From: Armillaria gallica
Lineage: Eukaryota; Basidiomycota; Agaricomycetes; Agaricales; Physalacriaceae
DNA length: 64,000 nucleotides
Assembly (NCBI GenBank): GCA_037576215.1
Contig: JBANDB010000017.1
Location: forward strand, 1,364,001-1,428,000
Direction of reading: 5' to 3'
Shown here: piece by piece, positions 22,289 to 34,819 of the stretch
Position numbering within the stretch: the first letter of the stretch is position 1
How the letters are laid out: every line of letters starts with the position of its first letter
Translations under genes and position numbers: made by a program
The notes under the pieces: model-generated
What the model saw: the letters and a program-made list of their open reading frames with translations, nothing else
Databases searched by the model: none
Told to the model about the DNA's origin: nothing

Positions 22289-23839
22289 ATGGAGCGCTAC
22301 ATTCAACTTTGCCACAATTGCCGTCAACGCTTTGATACTCAAGCCCCCACCTTGACTCTCGATACGGCCTTGTACCTACGCCACTGGGGACAGCTCAACG
22401 ATTCAGAAGCGGAGCTCTGCACGAATGCCATCGTGGATTTGCAGAAGAAGATCTCAGAATATGAAGTAGAGATATCTCGACTGAATACCACCTTGGAGAA
22501 ACTCAAAATCGGGCAACGGGCCCTCGCGAGCTGTATGGAAAAATACGAATCCCTTTTATCACCGATTCGCAGGTTGCCTCGTGATGTTCTCCAGGATATA
22601 TTCGAATTTGTATGCACCTCTGTATCGCACGACGCCTTTCTCTCTCGCAATGACCTGCCACTGGTATCCACCACGCCCTTCTATCTCTCTTCCGTCTGTG
22701 CCTACTGGCGTGACATTTGCCTATCATCCCCCATGCTCTGGACATCTATCCTTGCCAGTATCGATTACAGAGGCGCCTCCATCCCGTTTCTCTACATCAC
22801 TAAAGTATTCAAGCAACGCTCTGGCGCGCGCCTCTTGAATCTCCAAATGTCAGTGGAGCTTGGAGGTGTCGAGAAAGGATCCAACCACAACGGCGTCCAA
22901 CGGAGGCTGCAATATGCCGTCAATTCACTCTTCTATTCCCCTGATACGCTGAATCTACAGGGACTGAAGCGTATCGGTATCGATTCCCGAACCGTCGCCT
23001 TGTGGAATGTTCTCCGAAAGGATATCTATCCCGAATTCCCAGAACTCGAACACCTTGAGTTTGCAGGCGATGTAGAATTCTCGGGGGAACATCCAATCAA
23101 GGTGTTCGAACACGCTCCAAAATTACGCACTCTCGCACTCAATGCCTTCCGTGGCACGTTTTTCTCTTTACCACCAAAACAAATTACCACCATCTACTTT
23201 GCGAATATCCTTTCTTTCGTATATCCATCACGGCTATACAACTTCCCCAATGCTAGGACTGCGACCTTCGATGGATGCCCTGATCTGCTATTTGGAATTG
23301 CAGAAATCCCATTCCAGAGGCTTGTTCTCAAAGACAGCCTCCCGTCCTTTCATCGGGCGGGATCGATGCCCCACCTGAAGGCCTTGGAGCTTGTCGACAT
23401 CGACTGCACGATGAGCAGTGAGTTTGACGATAGAATGAATACAATCTGTGCTCTATCAAAATACATCTTAAAATCCCCCCTTCTCACGGAGCTCGTATTG
23501 ACCACGCTTACCATCGGTCCTCCCGAAATCCTCTCCCTCCTTCACGCAGTTCCACAGCTCAGACGGTTGTCTATCGTTGAACGGATTGATGCGTGTGTCA
23601 GAATCGTTTCTCCCCAGTTCATCCGACAGCTCGAAAATCTAGAGATGCTTCCGAAGCTCGAGCATCTGCAGCTCGTCTGGTCTGGCGAGGTGGATGAGGG
23701 TGCAGTCCTGGATATGCTCGAACAGCGAGAGTTGAAGTCTGTTGTCATAGGCATTCGGAAGGGAGGTGAGCTCAGACCGGATACCATATCCCGCGTCGAC
23801 GCTCTTCGAGGGCGTGGTACAAAAGTAGTGCTCTGGTAG
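22289..23839 (+). CDS. F-box domain protein with LRR-like body (516 aa)
   Basis: A single-exon gene. The start at 22289 was chosen because the paralogue at 53606 also begins a few residues before the LCxNC motif; an upstream in-frame ATG at 22250 exists. Residues 7-13 hold LCHNCRQ. A predicted coiled coil spans about 50-90, then SPIRRLPRDVLQDIFEFVC starts the F-box (about 100-150). The remainder is a long leucine-rich body, ending in a block conserved in all paralogues here (LEHLQLVWSGEVDEGAVLDM and SRVDALRGRGT). F-box proteins bring targets to SCF ubiquitin ligases through Skp1; the target is unknown. This family is expanded in mushroom genomes. It is followed by a C-terminal remnant of another copy at 24.0 kb. 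Confidence 0.85.
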   Translation: MERYIQLCHNCRQRFDTQAPTLTLDTALYLRHWGQLNDSEAELCTNAIVDLQKKISEYEVEISRLNTTLEKLKIGQRALASCMEKYESLLSPIRRLPRDVLQDIFEFVCTSVSHDAFLSRNDLPLVSTTPFYLSSVCAYWRDICLSSPMLWTSILASIDYRGASIPFLYITKVFKQRSGARLLNLQMSVELGGVEKGSNHNGVQRRLQYAVNSLFYSPDTLNLQGLKRIGIDSRTVALWNVLRKDIYPEFPELEHLEFAGDVEFSGEHPIKVFEHAPKLRTLALNAFRGTFFSLPPKQITTIYFANILSFVYPSRLYNFPNARTATFDGCPDLLFGIAEIPFQRLVLKDSLPSFHRAGSMPHLKALELVDIDCTMSSEFDDRMNTICALSKYILKSPLLTELVLTTLTIGPPEILSLLHAVPQLRRLSIVERIDACVRIVSPQFIRQLENLEMLPKLEHLQLVWSGEVDEGAVLDMLEQRELKSVVIGIRKGGELRPDTISRVDALRGRGTKVVLW

Positions 23840-24000
23840 AGAAGGTTTTTGATGCGCCTGTATTATGATTGTTACCCAAGCCAAAAATGAAAAGGCGCTG
23901 GCGTGGCGCAACCACGTTGTATTATTTGACATCGTGTACCGGATCATAGAAAAATCTGTTGATCCAAAGATGCTGTAGCATTTACAAATCATTTAGGTGG

Positions 24001-24120
24001 GCAGGTGGATGAGTGACCTGTCGTAGAGACAGACATGCTCGAAAAGCGAGTCTTGCGTTCTATTGTTATAGGTGCTCGTAAATGAGGCGAGAAACGGCTG
24101 CGCTATCAAGAATTCCGTGA
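24001..24120 (+). pseudogene. C-terminal remnant of an F-box gene
   Basis: About 120 bp match the 3' coding end of the F-box gene that stops at 23839 (GTGGATGAG..., GACATGCTCGAAAAGCGAG, TATTGTTATAGGTGCTCG), with stops and small gaps. It marks a former tandem copy. Confidence 0.7.
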
Positions 24121-24139
24121 AAGCTAGTCAATTAGTATG

Positions 24140-26400
24140 GAGACCGGTCTTTAGCCTAATGATTCTGCGCTCCGAAATGCGGGTTCATTTTGTCGATTAA
24201 TTGACTAGTGAAACAAGCGAAGTACTAGACTAATCTTGAGTTAAGTTTCACCATGTTCCACCGAAACCTCATCCCATTGCAGGATAGCTGTATAAATGAA
24301 GGACGAGGAGAGCCACGTCGAATCCCAACTAGTTAGACATCACCTGCATGATCAACAGTGAGGGACTGTTTGGTATATTTATGGGAACGTACGCACCCTC
24401 ACGTTCATCCTGAAGGAGTTTCCCTAGTTAATACCTTTCACCTATCATTTAAGCGTATAGGGAAATCGACGTCCAATGTCAGAGCAGCACGCTCAGTATA
24501 CAATGGGCACGTAACAACATCCAGTCAAGGGATGCATTCAGAATCGCTCGAAGCCTTGCATGACCAGCCTCGTGGTGTCGATCTACTTCTCGGAGTCGTA
24601 AGGTAATCACGACACACTGAGCGATCGCACTGAACACCGGACTCGAGGGTGGTCGTGGAAAAAGCAGCCAGTCAAGCCATCCAGGTACAATACAGCAGTG
24701 CTGTTAAATGAACGAAAAGCTCGACCAGGAAACACTCTGTGACGACGGTAAGGGTTATGTACCATAGAAAAGGTTGTAGGACGTACCGCCAAACTCCAGT
24801 ATTTTTGGGCGCATAACATCCAGCCGCCGGCTACTGCACCCCTCGATAGAGATCGAGATAGCTGTTGGGCTGCAGCTGTATCTCACGTCTCATTCGGAGG
24901 TGTTGGTGTTGGTACCGATATTATCTATGCCCACGAGCAGTAAGGGTCAACGAATCAGGTTCCACGGCCCGATAGTATAGCGCATACGACGTCGCGTGCG
25001 TTGACGTTCCTTTCGTTGTCAAAGCTAAGGCTGATGGCTGCTGTGATGGGGAGAATCAGGGAGCACGGCACGGCGGCGACAAGGCACCCTACAGATAGAA
25101 ATGAGAACTTTTGGACGCTTCCTTTGGTGTAAAATGGACGTACCGAGATAACCCCAAAACCAGCATTCAACACATACAGCCCGTGAGCGGGCCACCACGC
25201 AGTGTGCGCTGAGTGTCACATAGTCAAGCCTGTCCCAATGTCCATGGATCCTTCCCTGCCGTCGACTTGACATCTTTGGCGCCCTCTCCGTGAATCTGGT
25301 TGGTTTATGACGGACGTGAGGATGTCGTCCAGCTCAGAAATATTGGAGGAAGATTGCTGCAGAAAATGCTGGTAAGCTTCTCTGAACGCCTTCAAGGGAG
25401 CTGCGCGTCGTACTCAATCGAGATTTGCATCGTTCAGAGGGATCAAGCGTGTGAAGGTCAGCGATTGTTTGGCAATGGCCAACGGAGAGTATACCCTAGA
25501 AATCAAAGTCAAAGCACTGCAGCCCATAGCTGTGATAGGAAATGAATGGGGCCGATGATACAGAAGTCGGACGAAGAGAACGAGTCGAACAAGTAGAGAT
25601 GACGAATCGCCACAGAAAATAGCGAGTCCCAAAAAGGCAGTCGAACACCTTCCGCGACTCGGACCGGTCTACCGTGCTCATCCTCTTGCCATCACCTCGT
25701 TGAAGTTGCCGCGTCGTAGCTTTCATAAAAGCACCACTTGGTGCATATATCCAGGTCAGAGAAACAGAGACTTTTATCTATTCTAATGCTCACTGTCAGA
25801 GCAACAGCGACGACGACATACGCGACTTGGCGGTGTAGAGTTATCCTCAGCAGCAACAGGACTCATGATGCGCATCTCTGATCTACTTGCAGAAGATCCA
25901 CCACATAGATGATAGCAGTAACCATGGGCATCGAAGTCATGAATCCTGTTGTTCCCAACGAATCTGCTCCATGACGATTAGGTCTTTACGCGTCACTGAA
26001 CGCGTTGGATAATCAATGGAGAGAGAAGGAGTATGGAAAGGCAGCAAATTCGCGGTAACGGAGGCGGAGGATGAATGCGACGCATATACAGGGTCTTCAG
26101 TTTGTGAGTGACCGTCTTCGCCATCGTTAGTACTCTTGACACTTCTACCAGGCGGCTTGACTCAATCGAGATGCCTTGATTCGGGCTGCTCGTACTTCGC
26201 GGAATCAGGCTCTCGACAAGCGCATGTATATTGCAATCGTGAGAAGCAATTAGACAATGGAAAGGACGGCTAGCCATTGTCCCACCGAATGCCGCCCCTA
26301 GCGCCTCGCGAGATCAACCACTGTACACGGATTACCAAATAGCGAGTGCGGCGGCTCCAGCGCATAATAGAGCGAAATGGTAAGAGGAGCCCGATACAAA
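24140..26400. repeat. Diverged segmental duplication, copy 1 (decayed sequence X)
   Basis: The block aligns with 59140-61400 in the same orientation from TACTAGACTAATCTTGAGTT onward, with many gaps. Both copies are riddled with stops. Open remnants occur on both strands (for example minus 24955-25173, hydrophobic; plus 25300-25545), so the coding strand and product of the ancestor are unclear. Parts of it recur at 46.2 kb, 53.1-53.57 kb (inverted) and 58.3-58.77 kb. Confidence 0.75.
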
Positions 26401-26579
26401 TTTCAGCAAGTCGACACAGCAGGTGTGCAGCTTAGACGGTAGGGAAAGACACCGGTCCGGTCATCCGGGTCCTGGTTCTTCCATTTCAAATTTTAGCAAC
26501 CAAAATTCAACCACCATCTTGGACGCGTTTTACGGGCAGCGCTCGTACAGCGGAGTCCATCTCTTCGTCTTCTGATTCA

Positions 26580-29500
26580 GTGCCCACGATGGCCAGATTA
26601 TTCTGTATATCTCAGGGTCCCTACACCCTTGCTGAAGGAAGCGATGGATGCAATGGGCCCACAACGGGTAGGTTACCTATCGGAACATCTTTAGCAATAA
26701 ATGTTGATCGTCTTCTTAGGAAGGCCTCGTTGGCGCATTTGACACCTGCAAGCCCACCTCGATGAACCTAAGGAAGTCATGGTCAAATAGCAGCATGCAG
26801 TTATGAAGGAATCGGCAGCTCACCGATACCATTCGGCGTTTGCGAATGTCCAGGACGACTATAATGCCATATCGCAAGAAGGGGATTTAATATGGAGCTC
26901 ACCACGCTCAGGCTGAAGTGAAAGACGGTTGCCGATGAGACGAGATGGTGGTTCCCAAACGTAGCGTTCAGAAGGGCACCGAAGCTAGCTTCTCCTACGG
27001 CGATGTGTTCATTCGTGAGTTTGTATTTCTCCTTGTCATGATACTGTAATTCTTATCAAGTCTAGTTAGCTTTTTCCACCTTTCTGTATTCAATATTTAC
27101 TAATCACCATCCTCTACCGATGCCATAGTACCTCCAAAGCCCTTTCTCGGTATAGCGAACGAACTCTGAGGCCGAGGGTCCTCAGACCAAGGTCGAGGAG
27201 GTGATACACGTAAGTTTATCTAATTCTCTCGACTAGCTACCTTCTAACGTGTTAGGTCGCTTTAGTTTTTTGGACGCCGTTTCATGTCGACTCTTACATC
27301 ATGGAAGTCGCTCCTTAATGCCCCCTGCTCCTCGAATTGTCGATTATCGCGCATACACTCAGTTTTTGAGCTCAAAGATCTCTTCGAGCAGTGGTTTCTA
27401 GTTGGATGCCATGGCTAACGGTGTTCCTCATTGAGGTATGTCGCTATATTTGCCTCTATCCTATACCCAACGGCTGAACTCTGCAGCCAAGCCACCACAC
27501 ATTCGTCATGAGTGTTCAGAAGAGGTTTTTTCCCTGCCAGGACGTCCTGCCTTTAGCATGATGGCGGTGACAAAAGTCCGCCAGCAACCGAGGTACCTTT
27601 ATTTAATCGATTTGGGGGTTTTCGGCAGAGGATGTCACAAGGAAACGGTCCATCCGCGCGTGTACCGCTATCCTCCTTCCTCAGCCTCAGCCACCGAACC
27701 TCAAATTAGCTTGTCAAAGTCTCATCTACTTCATCGTCGGAGCGCATAGTCTGAAATAGCAGTCCTACGATGTCTTGATCGCCCTAAAGGAACGCGGCAA
27801 CATATCAATATACACCCTGGATGGAAAGGTCGCGACGCCCATGGGATGGATGTTCACGACCATACGGGCTTTCGCTCGTTAGCTAACGGGATGTTCTTCT
27901 GGGTTTGAACAGGGGGGCAGTCATCGTCGCAGCAGTCAGAGCTTCAATATACGTTTCTGATTCCCAGGCAATGCAGGTGGTGTTGTGTCCAGCGCAAATT
28001 GGACAATAAAATGTACAGAACTTGACTTCGTTAAATATCGTACATTGATCGACATTGGTGCGTCGTCCGCCCGTTTGACGTTTACACGCTAACCTTTACA
28101 CCTTCCTCAGAACTCCTCCAAACGGCGTCGATAATACTCTTGATCTGAAGGGCATGCTGCAAGTCGGGATAGTCACCAGCGCCTTCGCCTTTCAAATATT
28201 CCTCCCAGGCTCTACCCTCGTTCGTCTTACCGTCATCTTCAACCGTCACCTCCTCGTCGTTGACCCATAGCTTCGTAGGCTCACACATCCCCACAAAAGC
28301 TGCGAAGGGATGGTCACTCTCGATTCTTATACTCCCCTTCGTCCCATCAATAACCCATAGGAGCGGAGTCGCCGCCTTCACATTGGACGGCGTCTCTAAG
28401 CCTGCGCGCCAGTGCAAGCTTATCACCGCACCACTCTTTAGCGTCCCAGATACGGCTACCTGCGACGGACTGTCAACGGAGATGACATCACCAGTGGGCG
28501 TGCCGTCGGGGTTGACTACTTGGGATGAAGTGTGCTGGACGACTGCGGTTGCGGATACGGTATCAACTGATCCAAGAATATACGTCATGGCTTCGAAAAA
28601 GTGGCCTCCGGCGATATCAAGAAGCGTTGCGCCGTTATCCTTCTTCAACGAGTATTCGCTTCCCTTAAACACTGTTGGTCCCCATGACCCGTGCGGACCG
28701 AATATTCGTGATGTCTACCATTGATGAGAAAGGAGCTATACAAGATAACAAAGGTGTACGCACCATACTCGTGGACAAAACATCTCCAATTTCCCCTTCC
28801 TCGACCAATTTCTTCACCTTGCGAAACACTACATTTTGTCTCGCTTGAAGGCCAACAAGCGACCGGATACCCTTCTCTTTCGCCAACTCAGCGAGGAACT
28901 TCGTCTCCTTCAATCCTCTCCCAGCCGGCCACTCGATGAAGAGGTCCTTCCCAGCCTCGATGACCTTTGTCGCGTTCTCGAGATGATTGGGTGTCTTCAC
29001 TGACACGGCGATTATATCGAGGTCAGGGTCGGATGCGATGGATTCGGGCGTATGGTATGCTTTGACTGTCGTGTTCGCAGTGGAATACTTTGCTGCACTT
29101 GCCTCGGCGGATGTGGAGTTCGTCGTGGATACAGCAAGAAGCTTGAAGTGCGACGAGAGCGGTGGAGCGAGAAGGGGTGGTACGAGATGCGTAGATGCCC
29201 ATCCTTTGGTAGATAGGCCGATAAATCCCATGCGTAGCGGTTCTGTCATGGTGGTCGAGGAAAGAGAAGAGCAATCTCTCGTCTTTATGTCGTCATCTCT
29301 GGGCAGAAGTCGTCGTGGAAATTTTGGTCCGTATTAGTAATTCTCTTTGATATCCTGAGGTTGACAGCATCTTACATTTAGTTTAGTCATTGGATCTCGA
29401 TATTCCTAAAGACTACAGTCAGAACTACCATCGGGATCGTTGATGCGACACACGATCCATGTGTCTTGTCGCCCAAGCCCACCTCTTTCATACGACCAAG

Positions 29501-30020
29501 AACACGAATTTGTCGTCATGAGTCCCATTCTGGATCCTTTTTCCCAGTGGACACCGCTCTTTGGGTACCGGCACAGCGTGTATTGTTCGAACCTCGAAGC
29601 ACCCCATGAATCCTCCCCATGCTAGTCTTCTTCGGTCTGGATGGCCCTCGTTCTACTTCATACCACCCACATCTCTTCCAGCCGTCGTAACAGGCACTAT
29701 GCGCTCCTTATCGGCGTGTCGACTCAGCCTCGACTGGTCTTGGCACAGTATGTGCGTTTGTTCCCGTATTCGGTTTGTGCTGACACATCTGTTTAGAGTC
29801 GAGCATCATTTGACCTTCCTTTCACGAAGAGATGGTAAACGCAATGAGCCACTACCAGTTCTTCCAAGCTCACTCTCCTTCCGTAGCCCGAGGGAGATCC
29901 GTGCATTCGACAATGCGACGATTCTGAAACTTCATTTCTATTCCAGCGCTTACAAACTCTCGTGCGGTGCTTCGACTCCGGACGTGTTCCTTGAGCGCGA
30001 TTCAGTTCGGTCTGAATAGA
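26580..30020. repeat. Segmental duplication, copy 1 (contains a GAL80-like gene)
   Basis: This 3.4-kb block aligns in direct orientation with 41560-44880. The segment 26580-28080 upstream of the stop of the oxidoreductase gene is a decayed sequence: both copies keep scattered matches (GTTATGAAGGAATCGGCA, TCTACGATGTCTTGAT-like) but no frame. 29385-30020 matches 44350-44880 (CGTGTATTGTTCGAA, GGTCTTGGCACAGTATGT). The gene itself is far better conserved than its flanks. Confidence 0.85.
28082..29249 (-). CDS. GAL80-like Gfo/Idh/MocA-family oxidoreductase, copy 1 (372 aa)
   Basis: Two exons, 29249-28764 and 28714-28082, with a 49-bp intron, phase 0. The N-terminus (MGFIGLSTKGWASTHLVPPL) is a Rossmann nucleotide-binding start. 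KTPNHLENATKVIEAGKDLF and EWPAGRGLKET match the conserved region that binds the nicotinamide side in this family, with EWP in place of the EKP of active dehydrogenases, as in Gal80 regulators. The C-terminal half is the usual alpha/beta dimerisation domain with LLDIAGGHFFEA. Length and pattern fit the galactose/lactose-regulator (Gal80) group common in fungi. It may be an NAD(P)-binding regulator or a sugar oxidoreductase; no galactose genes are nearby. The start is set by the shared MTE(P/S)LR in both copies. Confidence 0.9.
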
Positions 30021-30029
30021 GCATCCTGC

Positions 30030-31040
30030 TAGCATCTGGATTCACCGTTCAAAGGGTGCTAACTGCTGAGCAATAAGACTGATACGCTTTAGTGGGTGAC
30101 TCGATCCCCGCTGAGTTTACATGCTCATTGAATCCATTCTAGATGTTAATGCCGGACAATTCTGATTGCAATGAGGTAACCAACGTCGTTCCATACAGTC
30201 AATCAGGTGTCTTTCCTTGCGACGGGTCAGATCTACTGGTGCATTTATTCAAGACTTCGTTCTCGAATCGTCTCTGAAAACGCCTCTGTCCGTCGCAACT
30301 AATCTCCATCGACGTACCCACCCAACTTTCACTTGCTTGCTTGTTGATGCGCAAAGTCAGATGCCCTAGATGATTCAACAGTACGTGTGGTGTCACCTTT
30401 GAGTGATGCTGATTGACTGATGGTAAATTTAGTACGAATGTCGATGGCCCCCGCCTGTATTATACAGCCTGTACGCGGTTGCGGTTGAACTATATATAAC
30501 AAATAGACGGTTATACGCTCGAAGATTGAAGAGGTTACAATTCTCAAAACGCTTTATACACATCTGCAAGATTTGAAGCGATTATCAAGCATCCTTCTGA
30601 GAAATAAGGAGCCGCTACAAGTCCAGCAGCCTCGGACATTGTTTCCATTAAAGCCGAAATTCTGGCAATCCGGTACTGGCGCCGCCGATAACATAATCCT
30701 TTCCTTTGATGATCTTCGATTCCCTTCTCCCACCTGGCTGTAGCTTCCCAATGCTTCTGCTTGAAGACCCAGATACTTACTCTCTTGTTTTTAGCGGTCG
30801 CTCAGATTATGTTAGTTCTGGCCGTTTCGTCGGTTTATGCCGGACAGTATGCTCTAAACATGCACGTATATTCATTTCGTTGGTTTCTAATAGGCGCCAG
30901 TAGCAAGCGCTCGTGATCGATCCACGGCCTTTTCTCACTACCGTGTGAATACTCAACCCGATCTTTGCTTCGATGTCCCTTAATCGCAAGCGCTCGGATC
31001 TCTCCTTGTAACCGTCACATCGCAACAAGACATCATCAGC
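30030..31040. other. Intergenic upstream of the EF-hand/ZZ gene
   Basis: Small frames only, no motif. A GC-poor stretch with no TATA box I can place with confidence. Confidence 0.4.
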
Positions 31041-31048
31041 TTCTCGGA

Positions 31049-34000
31049 ATGAACTCACAGACCGACGGAATTCTTGCTACGGCTGGTGCAGCTCTCGAAC
31101 GCAACGAATTGAAGCAACCTGGAAATTTTGAACGGAAGTTGAACTCGGCTAGTGAGTATCTGAGGCGCCGTTTTGTCATGCTTCCAAGCTTACCATGAAT
31201 GCCAGCCGACAAATACAGCGACGCAACAGGGAAGCCTTTCTCAGAAGCTGTCAATGCCGCGATTTCATCTGGGGTCGGCAATCTTATACAGAGCCAGCTC
31301 AGCGGATGGCAGACAGCTAGCTCCGCCCTTGCTGCTGCACTCGACGAGCTACAGAAAATACATCCGTTCATAAGCGGTAATGTGGTTTCGCACCTGTATG
31401 CATAACCTTCGCTGACATCAGTAGTTGCGGTGTTGCCCTTCAAGGCGGCCCTGCACCTCGAGCTGAAACGTAGGGAAAACGATGCAAAGGTCATTGCATT
31501 GCACTTTATGATGAAAGAGATGATGGAGACCCTTCTTATGTGTGTGCATCGCCGCTTTTACTCGAAATGGACTGTTGAAATCCTCAATCCAGTTTGAAAG
31601 ACATCAGTGTTGGAGACAATGCGAACCTCAGTGTATCTAACAATGACGTCGGAAATTTTTGGTCGAGATATCATCGATTACGCGAGCGTTGCCGATGCAT
31701 ATTATAGTCGAAAGCTTTTTAGTCCGTGATTTCTCTGAAACAACCCTAAATGTGCTAATGTGTTACTTAGGTCGAATCTTGAGGAGTCAGAGTTATGAAT
31801 CAAACCTCGCTGCATGCGGTGACAGATTCGAGAGGAACAAGCAGGAGCTCCAGTTGCGACTAACTGTACGGACCAACCTCAAAGTGAACGAGGTATTCTC
31901 TGCCATCATGATGTTGTTCAATTTGGTGCGGTCTACAGAGGAGAGGGAGATGGTGGAACTCATCGAAAAAGCAGGCGGAGCTAGCAAAGTCACGCAGGAT
32001 CCTGCTCTTCTCGAGAAGATCATAAAGGAGAGCGAGAAGAACAGAAAAGACCGCGGCGCTCATCAGAACGATGAAGACGACAAAAGACTCGTATCAGTAA
32101 TTCAAGCCGAGATTCGCGATGACCTCCAAAAACTCATCAAGAGTAACGAGGTCACGTTTAATCTAAAATTTGAGGCTCAGAAGAAGGAACTCATCGACGG
32201 TCTTGGGAAAAGTGTCGAACGAATGGGCGATCGGGTCATCGAGGCAGTAACTTCTGGACCTTATGAACGTTTGAGAGATCCCCACCTGTTCGAAATATGG
32301 AAGGAAATGGTAGGAGTTTTTCTGTGTAACCATAAAACTGCTGGTGTTCACTGTTGGCGTCATAGCATTCACACTGGGGGGCAAATGCCAAAGCTCGTGA
32401 CTTGGTTTTTGCTCTGCGTGATTATTATTATTCCCGCAACCAATCTGCCCTCGGGCCGACTCGACAGATGTTGCCTACAATCTCAGCCCGAAATGATTCA
32501 GTGGGGGCGTCTGATATCCCTGAGATTGCGGCCAACTCAAATCCGCCGGTAACCGCAACCGATCCATGGGCCCTACGTCATATCACTTTCCTCTGCATCC
32601 AACCTCTGATAGAAGCATTTGACGATGACGCCTCTGGATACGTAACTATCAATGAAGCCAATGCCTTCTCTGCCGGACGTCCTAAAGACTGGAGGTAAGT
32701 CGGAGACTCAGAGAATCTCTGTAGCGAGCTAATACTTTGTCTCTAGTATGCTACATTGGGTGGCTTATTGGGCAACCGGTATGTAACTGTTCTAAGTTCC
32801 ATCAACTATTTCTTTTGAAACTTTGTTACATGTAGGGTTTCAGACGACGTTGAAATATTATCACAAGAAAATATGGACTTTACTTCAGCAGATGCATACA
32901 GCCGCAGAACAGACATTGCCTGCCAATCGTGTGTTCATAGATCTGTTTTTGTCTTCATATCCATTCCGGAGACTGGATAACATTCTTTCAGGTTTGCAAG
33001 AGCAAGTGTATTACCACGGGGCGTGTAACTGGACTGACTGGAGCAAGTTTCTTCCGTATGTGGAAGATGAAGAAAAGAGACTAGAAGGACAACTTGAAGA
33101 ATTGAAGTATAACATTGACGCATCCGATTCTCTTCTTCTGATTACGGGCCCGGGTCGATTAGAGCGTGTGCGTCGTAGCCTTTCACTCCATATGTGCTCA
33201 TAACATCAGAATCTACAGTTCATTTTCCCTCTTATATATCTCCTCTTAAAGCGACAGTACTTGATCATCGATTATTGTCGCTCTAGTGTCATTCATCCTG
33301 GTATATTGTGGAATAGTTTACGGTCTGTGGACGTAATAATGGATGCCGTCGACATAAGAGTCGACGACCTTCGAGGTGCGTTCTTTTGAAAGGTCGAGTG
33401 ATAGATTCTTGCTCATTGCAAGTCCGAGTCAGCCGTCTTCAAACACAGGAACCTTGACGAGGCAGTGATGATGCGTAAAGCTGTATACGGCCTGGTATGT
33501 TATGTGGCTGTATCATTCAAATCTGATCTCAAACTGGATCCTTGAAGTTCTCGTCTTGGAATTCAGACTCGGAGCATTATGGATTCTACAAGATTACACC
33601 CGTAGAGTTGATATACGAACTTCCGGCGACAGATATGACGTCGACTGACTTTATCAGTCTGGAACCAATTTTACATGATTATACAAGAAGTGACACTATT
33701 GACGAGGGTCGGGAAGGAATGGATCTATCTAACCAAGCCATTGTCGATACTGTCATGCAATACGACTGCCGTGATGGATGGTTACCTTACATTGCTTTGC
33801 CCGACATTAGGTTTTCGATTGCTAGATTGATGCTACATACCGAGGAGGACATGCAATATTATCGCTCGTTAGCATGGTTCAAGGCTAGGAGACAAATCAT
33901 TCAGTGATTACCATCATCTGTCATAAATGTGGGTTAAAATATACTGAACATTGGTTCTAGCAACGCTTCATGTGACATATGTCATGAATATGTTATTGGT

Positions 34001-34816
34001 TCCCGGTTTATATGCTTGGATTGCCTCCTCGAGTATGACGGCGACAGCACCGATCTCTGTGTACAGCACTCTCAGGAACACTTCATTCGGAAAGCACCAA
34101 AATGTGAAGTTGTACACACGCGGTACCATATTCTATTACAGCTCAGGCGTCGTGTGGCTTCACGTCGCTTGTTTTCGGTTGCGAATAGCTCACGAACAGC
34201 GTTGGAGGAGGCGAGGGCAAGGCTCGGAGACTCATCAAGACATCCGCAATGCGGAAATTGCGAGCAGAGTATGACATTGCCTTGTTGGTTCTGCGTCGAC
34301 TGTGATGGTAAGTCTCCAAAGTAAATTTTAAATAATGCTTATGTTGCATTAGATGAGTTCTTCCTCTGCTTTGAATGTAATGCACACGATAACGCGACGG
34401 AACCATGGATGGTGGACAAACATCTTCACCCAGGAGAAGGGCATACCTATGTCCATAAGCTTGTTCTATGCCCTGAGGCGAAGCCCGACGAGCCCAAAGC
34501 ACTTTCGGTGGAGGAAAAGTTAGGAGCATCAGAGAAACGTATGGAGACGATGGAGAAGCATATGGAGGCGATGGAGAAGCATATGGGGACGATGGAGATG
34601 AATATGGAAAAGCATGTACAGGCGATGGAGAAGCGTATGGAGGAGACGGGAAAGTATATCGAGGCATCGGAGAAGCGTATGGAGGCGATGGAAAAGCATA
34701 TAGAAGAAACGAAGAAACATATGGAAGCGTCCCAGCGTTCGTTGCAGGAGCTGCTTGAATTACAAAAAGAGAACAACAGCGCACTTCAGAAGGGGATCAG
34801 AGGGATGTCGACTTGA
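31049..34816 (+). CDS. EF-hand and double ZZ-type zinc-finger protein with C-terminal coiled coil
   Basis: A long multi-exon gene. Supported exons: 31049-31151, 31206-31376, 31422 to about 31540, (one or two uncertain exons), 31771-32309, 32366-32694, 32747-32778, 32836-33167, 33219-33375, 33433-33494, 33548-33903, 33961-34307, 34353-34816. The N-terminus (WQTASSALAAALDELQKIHP, then VAVLPFKAALHLELKRREND) resembles the N-terminal domains of fungal STAND proteins. The middle is coiled and charged. One EF-hand loop is DDDASGYVTINE. Two ZZ-type fingers follow: CDIC...CLDC...DLC with later His residues, and CGNC...CWFCVDC...CFEC with HxxxxxxTYVH. The last 100 residues are a heptad repeat of MEAMEKH type. 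It probably binds calcium and a protein partner; its role is unknown. Splicing between 31540 and 31770 needs RNA evidence. Confidence 0.75.
34540..34735 (+). repeat. 21-bp coding repeat encoding coiled-coil heptads
   Basis: About nine imperfect copies of CATATGGAGGCGATGGAGAA-like units encode MEAMEKH heptads at the C-terminus of the EF-hand/ZZ protein. The antisense strand stays open through the array. Confidence 0.8.
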
Positions 34817-34819
34817 AGT

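Noticed and set aside
34143..34784. 213-codon minus-strand ORF rich in Pro, Ser and Tyr
   Set aside because: It is the antisense shadow of the ZZ fingers and heptad repeat of the EF-hand gene.
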